Shown in pieces: positions 42,110 to 51,407 of a DNA stretch of 64,000 nucleotides (the stretch's first letter is position 1; each line of letters starts with the position of its first letter). Position numbers and translations under genes: made by a program. The notes under the pieces are model-generated. The model was not told the DNA's origin. It did no database searches and saw only the letters and a list, made by a program, of their open reading frames with translations. Source of the stretch: Propionibacteriaceae bacterium ZF39 (GTDB lineage: Bacteria > Actinomycetota > Actinomycetes > Propionibacteriales > Propionibacteriaceae). The stretch lies in the NCBI GenBank assembly GCA_039565995.1, contig CP154795.1, positions 1-64,000 of the forward strand. Reading direction: 5' to 3'.

Positions 42110-42135
42110 GGCCTCTGCCCTTTCGGGCAGGGGCC
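42110..42135 (+). terminator. Terminator of small gene 2
   Basis: 11-bp stem GGCCTCTGCCC / GGGCAGGGGCC (one wobble) with loop TTTC, followed by TTTGT. Confidence 0.85.
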
Positions 42136-42746
42136 TTTGTCACGTGCGTAGCGCTGCGTCGTCACCGCAGTTCCTGTCTCGAAGCTCCTCCGTTTCGCCC
42201 CTGCGCTCTTCAGCTCCCGCTAACCCGTTCAGCTTCCGCCAACCCCTTGAGCTCCCGCCAACGTCTTCAGCTCCCGCCGACCTCTTCAACTCCCGCAAAC
42301 GTCTTGGGCTTGCGCCCCATCGCAATCAGCTTGTCCTCCCGTCTTGAGCGCGCCGTGCACCGGGGGCGGAGTCGGCGAGGACAAGCTGGATGGAATTCGG
42401 CCTTGAGGGAGCGCAAGCCCAAGCGGAAACGGGGCGCTGACTGCGGTGTACGCAAGCTGAATGACGACTTTTCTCCCGCGATTCATGGTTTCCAGCCGGT
42501 TCGGCGGTGTCGGTACGCCCGCGCCGGGGGAGGGCAAGCTGAATGACCACCAAGCCCCTCGGACCACGCTTGCAGGGGCTCCGATCCAGGCGCGAGCGCG
42601 GGTGTCTCGGTGTTGGATTCGGAGCCGTATGCAGTTGCGTCCGCACCGGAAGCGGTCCGGAACGGCTCCGACGTGCTTCCGCTGCGGCAGCAATTCCATA
42701 GGACGCCGCTGGTACACCCCAGACCCAGCGCCCCGAAACCGGGGAC
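42136..42746. other. Non-coding stretch with repeats
   Basis: 611 bp without a credible gene: the open frames crossing it have low-complexity translations and no family features. It contains the 19-bp tandem repeats at 42209-42303. Downstream there are spaced copies of AAGCTGAATGAC (near 42459 and 42538, with a variant AAGCTGGATGG near 42384). No tRNA-like or CRISPR structure is seen. Confidence 0.6.
42209..42303. repeat. Five 19-bp tandem repeats
   Basis: Units start at 42209, 42228, 42247, 42266 and 42285, with consensus TTCAGCTCCCGCCAACSYC, and a degenerate sixth follows. Head-to-tail with no spacers; function unknown. Confidence 0.85.
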
Positions 42747-44318
42747 TCACAACACCCCACTGGCCCAGAGGATCCCGGAGCCGGGGCCGAGCCGGCCGGC
42801 GTACCCCAACGCCTGCGAGTCACTCAATCCCGCCACGAAATCGATCACGCCGCGGCCGCGGGCCATGCGGGCGATCTCGGAGTCCTGGGTGTGGCCGTCG
42901 AGCCATTCGGGATGCTGCTCGCGGACGCGGTGATAGCCCTGCTCGGCCAGCTCGACGAGTTCGAGCAGTCTTCGGGGTGCGCGCATGGCGTCGAAACGGT
43001 CCGACAACCACTCGTCGAAGGTGTGCACCAGCTCGGCGAGGATCAGCGACTGGCCACGCTGGACCATGGCGAGGTCGGGCCGGTGCAGCACGAAGTATTG
43101 ATGCACGAACTTCAGCACCTGGATCTGGTGCCACTCCAGGGGCTTCACCGTTACGACGGGCTCGCGTGCGCATCCGGGATCCGGGTTCATCACCACGGCC
43201 GAGGAGAAATTGTCGATCCAGCGACCGATGAAGTCGGAGATGATCGAGTCGGCGGAGCGGGATCCGTCATAGGGCATGACGAGTACGCCGTCGACGAGCT
43301 CCCGGCCGATCACCTCCACGGCCTCCCGGAACACCTCGTCGTCATAGACCCAGCCGTCCTTCTCGGCGGCGTTGCGGCGCATGCGCTCGAGGCCCGCCCC
43401 GGGCTGGCGCCAGAGCCGGTTCAGCCGCTCCTGAGGCATCTCGGCCCACTCCCGGATGTCGGCCAACCACGCCCGGAACTCGCCGGAGATCGGGGAGAAC
43501 TGGAGCACGCCCGAGCGATGGAAGTCCTCGAGGTCATGCAGCGAATATGCGATGTCGTCGGCCAGGTCCATCACGTTGCACTCGAGCGTCTGCCGACCCG
43601 GGGGCAAGGCGAACGACTCGATCAGCGCGATCATCTCGGTGAGGTCGAGGACATACGCGTTGAACTTGGCGGCCCCCGAGCCGTACGCCCCGGCGTTCGC
43701 ACCCCGCGGTGGGTCGTTCCAGGTCGCGGGATGGGGGGTCGGCACGTGGAGCCGACCCCAGGGATATTTGAGGACGGCCGCCCGGGACGCGGCGGTGAGA
43801 TTGAGTCCGTCGACTCCGTTGCCGTGGACCTCGAGCTCGGTGAGGATCCGGAAGGTCTGGGCATTGCCCTCGAAGCCGTCGGCCAGCCCGAAATCCTCAC
43901 GGGCGAGCCGATCGAGGGTCCGTTCCCCGTTGTGGCCGAAGGGAGGATGCCCGAGGTCATGGGCCACCGCGCCGGCCTGGGCCACCACATGGTCCAGGCC
44001 GCCCCAGCGGGCGACATCCTCCGGGGCAGCGATCTCGCGTACGCCGACGGCCAACGCGCGTGCCAAGGCGGTCACCTTGATGGAATGGCTCAGGCGGTTG
44101 TGCACGACGCTGTTGGTCGAGTCGGCATTGACCACCTGGGTGACATCGGCCAGGCGCGAGAACGCAGGGGCGAAACGGAGACGTTCGAGGTCCACGCGGA
44201 ATTCGGATTCGGCACCGGCCGTCAGGGGTTGCCACAACTGGGATTCGGGCCGCCTGCGGACTACGCGTACCTCTGCCAATTCCTCGGGACTGCGCTCAGA
44301 CAGCGCCTGTTCGGCCAT
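42747..44318 (-). CDS. dgt: Deoxyguanosinetriphosphate triphosphohydrolase (dGTPase)
   Basis: A 523-aa HD-domain enzyme that splits dGTP to deoxyguanosine and triphosphate, helping to balance dNTP pools. Seen: [37 protein letters not shown], the HD motif [14 protein letters not shown] with His120-Asp121, [17 protein letters not shown] and [18 protein letters not shown]. Length and motif order are those of actinobacterial Dgt. ATG 44318 is divergent from pgi with only 41 bp between starts. A TATGTT box 6 nt before the ATG suggests a leaderless mRNA. Confidence 0.95.
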   Translation of the reverse strand: MAEQALSERSPEELAEVRVVRRRPESQLWQPLTAGAESEFRVDLERLRFAPAFSRLADVTQVVNADSTNSVVHNRLSHSIKVTALARALAVGVREIAAPEDVARWGGLDHVVAQAGAVAHDLGHPPFGHNGERTLDRLAREDFGLADGFEGNAQTFRILTELEVHGNGVDGLNLTAASRAAVLKYPWGRLHVPTPHPATWNDPPRGANAGAYGSGAAKFNAYVLDLTEMIALIESFALPPGRQTLECNVMDLADDIAYSLHDLEDFHRSGVLQFSPISGEFRAWLADIREWAEMPQERLNRLWRQPGAGLERMRRNAAEKDGWVYDDEVFREAVEVIGRELVDGVLVMPYDGSRSADSIISDFIGRWIDNFSSAVVMNPDPGCAREPVVTVKPLEWHQIQVLKFVHQYFVLHRPDLAMVQRGQSLILAELVHTFDEWLSDRFDAMRAPRRLLELVELAEQGYHRVREQHPEWLDGHTQDSEIARMARGRGVIDFVAGLSDSQALGYAGRLGPGSGILWASGVL

Positions 44319-44324
44319 GGCCCG

Positions 44325-44330
44325 AACATA
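44325..44330 (-). promoter_or_regulatory. -10 box, leaderless promoter of dgt
   Basis: TATGTT on the minus strand, 6 nt before ATG 44318. Confidence 0.5.
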
Positions 44331-44346
44331 TCGCTGGCCGGGACCC

Positions 44347-44352
44347 TAGAGT
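44347..44352 (+). promoter_or_regulatory. -10 box, leaderless promoter of pgi
   Basis: TAGAGT, 7 nt before ATG 44360; only 16 bp separate it from the dgt -10 box, so the two promoters overlap. Confidence 0.5.
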
Positions 44353-44359
44353 TGGGGCC

Positions 44360-46036
44360 ATGACGAGCGCGCCTGTGGACCCGACCACGACAACTGCGTG
44401 GCAGACGTTGACCGAGTTGTACGCCGACTTCACCCCTGATCTGCGCGGCTGGTTCGCGTCCGATCCGAACCGGGCCCGGAGCCTGACCTTCGGAGCGGCT
44501 GACCTGCGGGTGGATCTCTCCAAGAATCTCCTCACCCCGGAAATCGCCCGGACGCTGATCCAGCTCGGGGAGCAGGTGGGCCTGCCGGAGCGGATCGAGG
44601 CCATGTTCTCCGGCGAGCGCATCAACGTCACCGAGAACCGGTCGGTGCTCCACACCGCGCTGCGGCTGCCGCGTGATGCGTCGCTCGAGGTCGAGGGGCA
44701 CGATGTGGTGCCCGATGTGCATGCCGAGCTCGACAAGGTTTATGCGTTCGCCGACAAGGTCCGCTCCGGGGAATGGAAGGGCGTGACCGGGCGTCGGATC
44801 GAGACCGTGGTGAATATCGGCATCGGTGGCTCGGATCTGGGTCCGGTCATGGTTTATGAGGCCCTGAAGCCTTTCGGGCAGCTGGGCCTGGAATGCCGGT
44901 TCATCTCCAATATCGATCCGACCGATGTGGCGGAAAAGACGTTCGGGCTCGATCCCGAGACGACGCTTTTCATCGTGGCGTCGAAGACGTTCACGACGCT
45001 CGAGACGCTCACCAATGCGCGGTTGGCCAAGGCTTGGCTGCTGGATTCCCTGCGCGCGAGCAATGCGATCGGCCATCACGACGATGCGGCCGCGCGGGCG
45101 GTGGCGTCCCACTTCGTGGCGGTGTCGACGGCGCTCGACAAGGTGGCCGACTTCGGGATCGATCCCAACAATGCGTTCGGTTTCTGGGACTGGGTCGGTG
45201 GGCGCTATTCGGTCGATTCGGCGATCGGGGCGTCGATCGCCGTGTTCATCGGCCCCGAGCGATTCGCCGAATTCCTGTCGGGATTCCATGCGATGGATGA
45301 GCATTTCCGCACCACGCCGATCCAGAAGAACGTGCCGGCGCTGATGGGGCTGCTCAACGTCTGGTATGTCAATTTCTGCAAGGCCAGGACCCACGCCGTA
45401 CTGCCCTATGCGCAATATCTGCACCGCTTCCCGGCCTATCTGCAGCAGCTGACCATGGAGTCCAACGGCAAGAGCGTGCGCTGGGACGGGACGCCGGTCA
45501 CGACCGAGACCGGCGAGGTCTTCTGGGGTGAGCCCGGGACCAACGGCCAGCACGCGTTCTATCAGCTCATCCACCAGGGCACGCAGTTGATCCCTGCCGA
45601 CTTCATCGCCGTGGTGAACCCGGCGCGGCCGCTGCGCGACGGGGATGCCGACGTGCACGAGTTGTTCCTCGCGAACTTCTTCGCCCAGACCAAGGCGCTG
45701 GCGTTCGGCAAGACTGCCGAAGAGGTACGCGCGGAGGGCACGGCCGAGGCGATCGTCCCCGCGCGGGTCTTCGGCGGGAACCGGCCGACCACCTCGATCA
45801 TGGCGCCCGAGTTGTCCCCGTCGGTGTTGGGCCAGCTCATCGCGCTCTATGAGCACATCACCTTCACCCAGGGCATCGTCTGGGGCATCGATTCGTTCGA
45901 CCAGTGGGGTGTCGAGCTCGGCAAGCAACTGGCGAAGGAGATCACCCCGGCCGTCGGTGGTGACTCCGACGCCCTGGCCGAGCAGGACCCGTCGACCCGG
46001 GCGCTGATCGAGTACTACCTCGAATACCGGGTGTGA
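44360..46036 (+). CDS. pgi: Glucose-6-phosphate isomerase
   Basis: A 558-aa enzyme interconverting glucose-6-phosphate and fructose-6-phosphate in glycolysis and gluconeogenesis. Diagnostic blocks: [102 protein letters not shown] and [17 protein letters not shown]. Full length with the active-site Glu and Lys regions intact. It is divergent from dgt and has a leaderless-type start. A perfect hairpin (46056-46093) follows. Confidence 0.98.
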   Translation: MTSAPVDPTTTTAWQTLTELYADFTPDLRGWFASDPNRARSLTFGAADLRVDLSKNLLTPEIARTLIQLGEQVGLPERIEAMFSGERINVTENRSVLHTALRLPRDASLEVEGHDVVPDVHAELDKVYAFADKVRSGEWKGVTGRRIETVVNIGIGGSDLGPVMVYEALKPFGQLGLECRFISNIDPTDVAEKTFGLDPETTLFIVASKTFTTLETLTNARLAKAWLLDSLRASNAIGHHDDAAARAVASHFVAVSTALDKVADFGIDPNNAFGFWDWVGGRYSVDSAIGASIAVFIGPERFAEFLSGFHAMDEHFRTTPIQKNVPALMGLLNVWYVNFCKARTHAVLPYAQYLHRFPAYLQQLTMESNGKSVRWDGTPVTTETGEVFWGEPGTNGQHAFYQLIHQGTQLIPADFIAVVNPARPLRDGDADVHELFLANFFAQTKALAFGKTAEEVRAEGTAEAIVPARVFGGNRPTTSIMAPELSPSVLGQLIALYEHITFTQGIVWGIDSFDQWGVELGKQLAKEITPAVGGDSDALAEQDPSTRALIEYYLEYRV

Positions 46037-46055
46037 CCTGATCCGCGATTTCGCT

Positions 46056-46093
46056 TGAAGGATTTTTGCTGCCTCAGCCACCAAAATCCTTCA
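46056..46093. repeat. Perfect inverted repeat after pgi
   Basis: 11-bp arms TGAAGGATTTT / AAAATCCTTCA around a 16-nt loop. AT-rich at the loop side and without a U-run after it, so it is not a typical terminator; it could be an operator or RNA hairpin. Confidence 0.6.
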
Positions 46094-46146
46094 GGCGAGC
46101 CCGGCGTACGCCAAACGGCGCCCCTGGGGCGTACCCACCGCGCGCA

Positions 46147-46152
46147 TAGAAT
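46147..46152 (+). promoter_or_regulatory. -10 box, leaderless promoter of SanA-like gene
   Basis: TAGAAT, 7 nt before GTG 46160, with no ribosome binding site. Confidence 0.55.
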
Positions 46153-46159
46153 CCAACCC

Positions 46160-46828
46160 GTGCCAAAACGCCCCCGCAGCCGAGTCCGTCGTGCCCTGTT
46201 GACGCTGACCGCGCTGGGAGTCGCGGGTGCTTCTGTTGTCCTCGGCCCGGCGGCGTACGTGAAACTCACCGCCCGGCCCAACACGTTCACGGTCAGCTCG
46301 GTGCCCAAGGCTCCCGTGGCGCTCGTCCTCGGAGCCCAGATCTATCCCGATGGCACGCCGTCGCCCTACCTCCGGGGTCGGCTCGACACGGCGAAGCGGC
46401 TCTATGACGCCGGCAAGGTTCGCGCGATCCTGGTGTCGGGCGACAACGGCGATGATCATTACAACGAGCCGGACGGGATGCGGCGCTATCTGATCCGCCG
46501 GGGCGTACCCGCCAAGCAGGTCGTCGCCGACTACGCCGGCTTCGATACGTATGACTCGTGCGTCCGCGCCAAGCGCATCTTCGGGGTCAACGAGCTCATC
46601 GTTGTGACGCAGGGCTATCACCTGCCCCGTGCCATTGCGACGTGTCGCCTGGTCGGGATCGAGGCGCGGGGTGTGGGCGACTACACCACCAACTTCGGGC
46701 CCGTCTGGCGTTATGGCCAGATCCGGGAGCTGGGCGCGAACGTCAAGATGGTCGCGGATGTGATGACGAGGCGTACGCCGACCCTCGGCCGCTATGAGAC
46801 CAGCGTGGACGAGGCGCTGGGCAAATAG
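46160..46828 (+). CDS. SanA/ElyC-family (DUF218) envelope protein
   Basis: A 222-aa protein with an N-terminal membrane anchor (about residues 11-33) and a DUF218 domain: ALVLGAQIYPDGTPSPYLRG, GKVRAILVSGDNGDDHYNEP and LIVVTQGYHLPRAIATC. The group includes E. coli SanA and YdcF, linked to envelope barrier function and vancomycin exclusion. The precise reaction is unknown. Start GTG 46160 follows the -10 box directly. Downstream is an aminotransferase gene. Confidence 0.87.
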   Translation: MPKRPRSRVRRALLTLTALGVAGASVVLGPAAYVKLTARPNTFTVSSVPKAPVALVLGAQIYPDGTPSPYLRGRLDTAKRLYDAGKVRAILVSGDNGDDHYNEPDGMRRYLIRRGVPAKQVVADYAGFDTYDSCVRAKRIFGVNELIVVTQGYHLPRAIATCRLVGIEARGVGDYTTNFGPVWRYGQIRELGANVKMVADVMTRRTPTLGRYETSVDEALGK

Positions 46829-46910
46829 CCGGACTAATAGCTGGGGCAATACGCCGCGACGATCCCGCGCCGACACGGCAGAATGGCGCGGCAGACAGGA
46901 AGGTGCGCCG

Positions 46911-48125
46911 ATGAAGAAGATCATCCAGAGCCGCAAGCTGGCGAACGTGCGTTATGACGTGCGCGGACCCATCCTCACGGAGGCCCAGCGGCTCGAGGCC
47001 GAGGGTCACAAGATCCTCAAGCTCAACATCGGCAACCCCGCGCCGTTCGGATTCGAGGCGCCGCAGTCGATCATCGCCGACATGATGCACCACATGCCGA
47101 TGGCCCAGGGCTATTCGGATTCGAAGGGCATCTATTCCGCCCGCACCGCGGTCGCGCAGTTCTATCAGGCCCGCGGCCTGCGCAACACGACCGTCGACGA
47201 CATCTTCATCGGCAACGGGGTGTCCGAGCTGATCACGATGGTCCTGCAGGCGTTCGTGGATGAGCCGAACGAGATCCTCGTGCCGGCGCCGGACTATCCG
47301 CTGTGGACGGGCGCGGTGTCGCTCTCCGGGGGTACGCCCGTGCACTACCGCTGCGACGAGTCGAACGGATGGAACCCCGATCTCGAGGACATCGAGTCGA
47401 AGATCACCGAGAACACCCAGGCGCTCGTCATCATCAACCCCAACAACCCGACCGGGGCGGTCTATTCGGAAGCCACGGTCCGGGCGCTCGTCGACATCGC
47501 CCGGCGGCACAACCTGGTCCTGATGTCGGACGAGATCTACGAAAAGATCATCTTCGACGACGCCGTCCATCATCACACCGCGAGCTTCTGCGAGGACGAC
47601 GTCCTGTGCCTGACGTTCTCGGGGCTGTCGAAGGCCTATCGCGTATGTGGCTATCGCGCCGGGTGGGTCATGGTCTCGGGCGCCAAGGATCGGGCCGAGG
47701 ACTTCCTCGAGGGCCTGACGCTGCTCGCCAACATGCGCATGTGCGCCAACGTCCCGGCCCAGCACGCGATCCAGACCGCCCTCGGCGGCTATCAGTCGAT
47801 CGATGAGCTGATCGTCCCCGGCGGCCGGTTCTATGACCAGTCCAAGCTGGCCTGGAAACTGCTCAACGACATCCCGGGTGTCTCGTGCGTCGAGCCGTTC
47901 GGCGCGCTGTATTGCTTCCCGCGCCTCGATCCCGAGCTCTATCCCATCGATGATGACCAGGAGTTCGTGCTCGACCTGCTCCGGGCCAAGCACATCCTCG
48001 TCACGCATGGTCGTGGCTTCAACTGGTTCGAACCCGACCACTTCCGGCTGGTCACCCTGCCCGACACCGACGTCCTCACCGAGGCCATCGGCCGGATCTC
48101 CGACTTCCTGGAGACGCGCCGCTGA
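46911..48125 (+). CDS. alaT: Pyridoxal-phosphate aminotransferase, AlaT-like
   Basis: A 404-aa class I/II aminotransferase. Seen: KLNIGNPAPFGFEAPQSI, NGVSELITMVLQAFVDEPNE, INPNNPTGAVYS, DEIYEKIIFDD and the PLP lysine in SGLSKAYRVCGYRAGW (Lys241). The YSDSKGIYSARTAVAQFY segment is typical of AlaT/YfbQ-type glutamate-pyruvate aminotransferases, which make alanine. ATG 46911 is preceded by AGGAAGG at about 46897. It could also act on valine or related 2-oxoacids. Downstream is a convergent operon. Confidence 0.9.
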   Translation: MKKIIQSRKLANVRYDVRGPILTEAQRLEAEGHKILKLNIGNPAPFGFEAPQSIIADMMHHMPMAQGYSDSKGIYSARTAVAQFYQARGLRNTTVDDIFIGNGVSELITMVLQAFVDEPNEILVPAPDYPLWTGAVSLSGGTPVHYRCDESNGWNPDLEDIESKITENTQALVIINPNNPTGAVYSEATVRALVDIARRHNLVLMSDEIYEKIIFDDAVHHHTASFCEDDVLCLTFSGLSKAYRVCGYRAGWVMVSGAKDRAEDFLEGLTLLANMRMCANVPAQHAIQTALGGYQSIDELIVPGGRFYDQSKLAWKLLNDIPGVSCVEPFGALYCFPRLDPELYPIDDDQEFVLDLLRAKHILVTHGRGFNWFEPDHFRLVTLPDTDVLTEAIGRISDFLETRR

Positions 48126-48134
48126 GGCGTACGC

Positions 48135-48914
48135 CTAGGGGCGGGCTCCCAGGCCACCGGACACGTCGACGGCGGTCCCGGTCGTGTACGCCGCCAGCGG
48201 GGAAAGAAACATCAGAACCCAGGGCGCGACCTCGTCGGGGGTGCCGGGTCGGCCGACCGGAATCCCGCGGGTCCGCGCCTGCTCGCGCAGCCAATCCGCG
48301 TACGCCAGGTCGCTCCCGCTGGTCACGTGTCGTTCGCGCTGCCGGTCGGTGGCGATCATGCCGAGATTGACGGCGTTGACCCGGATGTCGGTCTCGGCAA
48401 GGTCTTCGGCGAGCAGGGCTACGAGCGACGCCACAGAGGCCCGGGCCAGGCTCACGGCGGCCATCGACGCATCCGGTCGGTGAGCGCTGACTGCGTTGAC
48501 GATCACGACCCGGCCTGCATCCGAACGCCTCAGCTCGGGGAGAGCCTGCCGCACCAGGCTGAGGATGGGGCCGACGCGGCCGGCGTACTGATCCGCGAAG
48601 TCCTCGAACCCCGTCTCCCTCACGCCTCCGGTCGTTCCCGCCCCGGCGTTGGCCACAATCCCGTCGAGGCGGCCGAACCTGCCTGCCACCTCCGATACCC
48701 ACCGGCCCACGAACTCCTCGTCGCGCACATCGCCCTGCGCGAGCATCACCCGATCAGGGTCGTGGGCCCGAGCGAGTTCGTCGAGCCCGGCGGCCCCGCG
48801 AGCACACACCGCAACCCGGGCGCCCTCGGCCACCAGCGCGTCCACAACCGCGCGGCCGATCCCGCGCGTACCGCCCGTGACCCCCACCACCCGATCCCGG
48901 AGCCCCAGGTCCAT
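48135..48914 (-). CDS. Short-chain dehydrogenase/reductase fold protein, catalytic Tyr and Lys replaced
   Basis: A 259-aa SDR. The cofactor motif TGGTRGIG (residues 13-20) and VANAGAG (about 88-94) are intact. In the active-site helix the YxxxK pair is replaced: the aligned positions are Val154 and Arg158 (AAVSLARASV), while Ser143 is kept. The protein may therefore bind a nucleotide without classical reductase chemistry, or use a different mechanism. It is the last gene of the minus-strand set of two CNNM/CorC proteins, with 2 bp to the upstream stop, so it is likely translated with them. Confidence 0.83.
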   Translation of the reverse strand: MDLGLRDRVVGVTGGTRGIGRAVVDALVAEGARVAVCARGAAGLDELARAHDPDRVMLAQGDVRDEEFVGRWVSEVAGRFGRLDGIVANAGAGTTGGVRETGFEDFADQYAGRVGPILSLVRQALPELRRSDAGRVVIVNAVSAHRPDASMAAVSLARASVASLVALLAEDLAETDIRVNAVNLGMIATDRQRERHVTSGSDLAYADWLREQARTRGIPVGRPGTPDEVAPWVLMFLSPLAAYTTGTAVDVSGGLGARP

Positions 48915-48916
48915 GG

Positions 48917-49975
48917 CTATTCCGATACGGGCGCCGGGTGATCGACCCGGCCGACCATGGTCTCCATGACGTCCTCGAGCATGGCGACACCGAGCACGCC
49001 GTCGTCCTTCGTGTCGGGGTTGTCGCTGACGACGATCGCGAGGTGTACGCCCGATCGCTGCATGGCCGTGAGGGCCTCGGGTAGTGGGGTCTCGGGATCG
49101 ACCCTCACCATCTGCCGGATCCGCGCCGGGGGCACGATCGCCTGCGGGCTGGAGTCGATCAGGTCGAGCACGTCCTTGAGATGGAGATAGCCCAGCCAGG
49201 AGCCGTCGTCATCGCGCACGGGGAAGCGGGAGAACCCATGCTCGACACCGGCCCGCTCGGCCTCGCTCGCTGTCGGCTGGGAGCCCAGCCAGACGAGCCG
49301 CTCGATCGGCACCATGACCTCGCGCACCTTCGCCTCGGTCATGAGCAGCGCACCGCTCAGCAGCCGCTCCTCGTTCTCCTCCAGGAGGCCGACCTCGGCG
49401 GACTCGGCGAGATAGCTGGACACCTCGTCGGTCGTGATGGTCGACGCGACCTCGCGGGTGGGCTTCACGCGGATGATCAGCAGGACCAGGTTGGCCAGGC
49501 CGTTCATCAGCCAGAGGAGGGGGCTGAGGATCATGGCAATGACATACATCGGCGGGCCGAGGATCAGAGCCGAGCGGGCGGGCTGGGCGATTGCGATGTT
49601 CTTGGGCACCATCTCGCCGATCGTCATGTGGAAGAACACCACCAGCGCCATGGCCACGACGAAGGCGACCGGATGCACGAACGCTTCCGGGACCCGGGCC
49701 CAGGCGAAGACGGGTTTCAGCGAGTGGGCGATCGCGGGTTCGGCGATCGCACCGAGACCGAGCGAACACATCGTGATGCCCAACTGGGCACCCGCCATCA
49801 TCAGCGTGACGTTCTCGATCGCCCGCAGGGTGAACCGGGCCCCGGGCTTGCCGGCTGATGCCGCCTCCTCGATGGCGGTCCGGCGCACGGAAACGAGCGC
49901 GAACTCCGCGCCCACGAAGAAGGCGTTGGCGAACAACAGCGCCAGGGCGATCAGGAAAGCAGTGGTATTGGTCAT
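48917..49975 (-). CDS. CNNM/CorC-family membrane protein (short form)
   Basis: A 352-aa protein. An N-terminal DUF21 (CNNM) transmembrane domain has about four helices: NAFFVGAEFALVSVRRTAIEE, MMAGAQLGITMCSLGLGAIA and FFHMTIGEMVPKNIAIAQP. A pair of CBS domains (MVPIERLVWLGSQPTASEAE to LGVAMLEDVMETMVGRV) follows. The C-terminal CorC_HlyC domain is missing, unlike its upstream neighbour. Relatives export Mg2+ or other divalent cations, or regulate it. Its start overlaps the end of the longer paralogue by 4 bp (ATGA), so the two are translationally coupled. Confidence 0.9.
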   Translation of the reverse strand: MTNTTAFLIALALLFANAFFVGAEFALVSVRRTAIEEAASAGKPGARFTLRAIENVTLMMAGAQLGITMCSLGLGAIAEPAIAHSLKPVFAWARVPEAFVHPVAFVVAMALVVFFHMTIGEMVPKNIAIAQPARSALILGPPMYVIAMILSPLLWLMNGLANLVLLIIRVKPTREVASTITTDEVSSYLAESAEVGLLEENEERLLSGALLMTEAKVREVMVPIERLVWLGSQPTASEAERAGVEHGFSRFPVRDDDGSWLGYLHLKDVLDLIDSSPQAIVPPARIRQMVRVDPETPLPEALTAMQRSGVHLAIVVSDNPDTKDDGVLGVAMLEDVMETMVGRVDHPAPVSE

Positions 49976-51330
49976 GACTGATCCCCCGTGGCCTCGGCGG
50001 TGAGCTCGAGTTCCTTGACGCGGTGACCATCAATCGAGAGGACCGTCAGGGTGGCCTGCACCGGGGTCGGGATGCCGTCGTCGTCGAGGTCCGTCAGGTC
50101 ACGGGCCTCCACGGTGACCGAGTCGCCCACCACGCAGAAGCGTTCCAGCAGCTCGGTCACGAGCCCGCCCAAGGTCTCCGACGCCTGTCCTTCGGGCAGT
50201 TCGATCCCCGCCAGTGATGGCACCTCGTCGGGTCGCAACAACCCGGACACCTTCCAGCGATGATCGGCCAGAGGAGTGACGCGCTCCTCGGGGATGTCCT
50301 GTTCGTCGGAGATCTCGCCGACGAGTTCCTCCATGAGGTCCTCGAGCGTGATGATCCCGTCGGTGCCGCCGAACTCATCGATCACGACGGCCAGCTGCAT
50401 CCCGCCGCGCAGCTCTTCCAGGACGTTGTCGAGGGGCATGGACGCCGGCACCGCACGAACCTCCTGGAGGATCGCCGTGACCGGCGTACTCGATCGCTCG
50501 TCCGCCGGGACGGACAGCGCATCGCGGAAATGCACCACCCCGAGAATGTCGTCGGTGGAATCGCCGATCACGACATAGCGCGAATGGCCGGCCCGCCGGG
50601 ACAGGCGCAACAGCTTGCTCACCGGGTCGTCGTCGTCGATGAACGTGACGCGGGCCCGTGGGGTCATGGCGTCGGCCGCGAACCGCTCACCCAGCAGGGC
50701 CGATCGCGACATGCGGGCCGCGAGACCACCGTCGATGGTGCCCTCGCGCGCGGACCGCTCGGCCAGGGCGCTCAGCTCACGAGGGGAATGGCCCGACGCC
50801 ATCTCCTCCTGCGGCTCGATCCCCAGCCGGCGCACCATCCAGTTGGACGACCCCTGCAACACCCACAGCAGCGGACGGGACACCAAGGTGAACGCCCGGT
50901 GGGGCGTCGCCACCAGGCGGGACAGACGCATGGGTTCGGCGAGCGCCCAGTTCTTCGGCACCAGCTCGCCGAACACCATCTGGGTCACCGTCGCGATGAG
51001 GAACGCCGCGGTCAGCGAGATCGGCAGCGCGGCGGCCTCGGACAGGCCCATCCCCTTGAGTGGCCCCCGCTGTAGGAGCCGCGCGATCGATGGCTCCGCG
51101 ATGAAGCCCACGACGAGGCTCGTCACCGTGATGCCGAGCTGACAGCTCGACAACTGGGTGGACAGCGATGCCAGTGCCTTCTGGACCGACACCGCCGGAC
51201 GGTCGCCGTCGGCCGCAGCCCGGCGTACTGCCGGTCGATCCACCGTCACCAGCGCAAACTCGGCCGCCACGAAAAACCCGCCGGCCGCAATGAGGAGCAG
51301 GACCAGTCCCAGCAGTATCCATTCAGTCAT
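49972..51330 (-). CDS. CNNM/CorC-family membrane protein (full form)
   Basis: A 452-aa paralogue of the next gene. DUF21 domain: GGFFVAAEFALVTVDRPAVR, SSCQLGITVTSLVVGFIAEP, and VFGELVPKNWALAEP. Two CBS domains follow (RARVTFIDDDDPVSKLL, LQLAVVIDEFGGTDGIITLE-like segment), and a C-terminal CorC_HlyC domain with WKVSGLLRPDEVPSLAGIEL. Probable divalent-cation transport or its control. The first gene of a three-gene operon, with a -10-like TAAGCT 8 nt before ATG 51330. Tandem short and long CNNM genes are common in actinobacteria. Confidence 0.9.
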   Translation of the reverse strand: MTEWILLGLVLLLIAAGGFFVAAEFALVTVDRPAVRRAAADGDRPAVSVQKALASLSTQLSSCQLGITVTSLVVGFIAEPSIARLLQRGPLKGMGLSEAAALPISLTAAFLIATVTQMVFGELVPKNWALAEPMRLSRLVATPHRAFTLVSRPLLWVLQGSSNWMVRRLGIEPQEEMASGHSPRELSALAERSAREGTIDGGLAARMSRSALLGERFAADAMTPRARVTFIDDDDPVSKLLRLSRRAGHSRYVVIGDSTDDILGVVHFRDALSVPADERSSTPVTAILQEVRAVPASMPLDNVLEELRGGMQLAVVIDEFGGTDGIITLEDLMEELVGEISDEQDIPEERVTPLADHRWKVSGLLRPDEVPSLAGIELPEGQASETLGGLVTELLERFCVVGDSVTVEARDLTDLDDDGIPTPVQATLTVLSIDGHRVKELELTAEATGDQS

Positions 51331-51338
51331 CCCGGCTC

Positions 51339-51344
51339 AGCTTA
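51339..51344 (-). promoter_or_regulatory. Possible -10 box before CNNM operon
   Basis: TAAGCT on the minus strand, 8 nt before ATG 51330; weaker member of the leaderless set. Confidence 0.4.
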
Positions 51345-51395
51345 TTCGGCGTTCCCCCGTGTTCGCCGAAATGCCCCAGCGGTTGGAATCCCGCG

Positions 51396-51401
51396 TACAT
51401 T
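51396..51401 (+). promoter_or_regulatory. -10 box, leaderless promoter of oxidoreductase gene
   Basis: TACATT, 6 nt before ATG 51408. Confidence 0.5.
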
Positions 51402-51407
51402 CTCCGC

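Noticed and set aside
42209-42303. Possible CRISPR array
   Set aside because: Units are 19 bp head-to-tail with no spacers of unique sequence, and no cas genes are present.
41934-42546. A longer open frame over the second small gene and the repeat region
   Set aside because: It is out of frame with the conserved small protein and translates to low-complexity Ser/Arg/Pro sequence.
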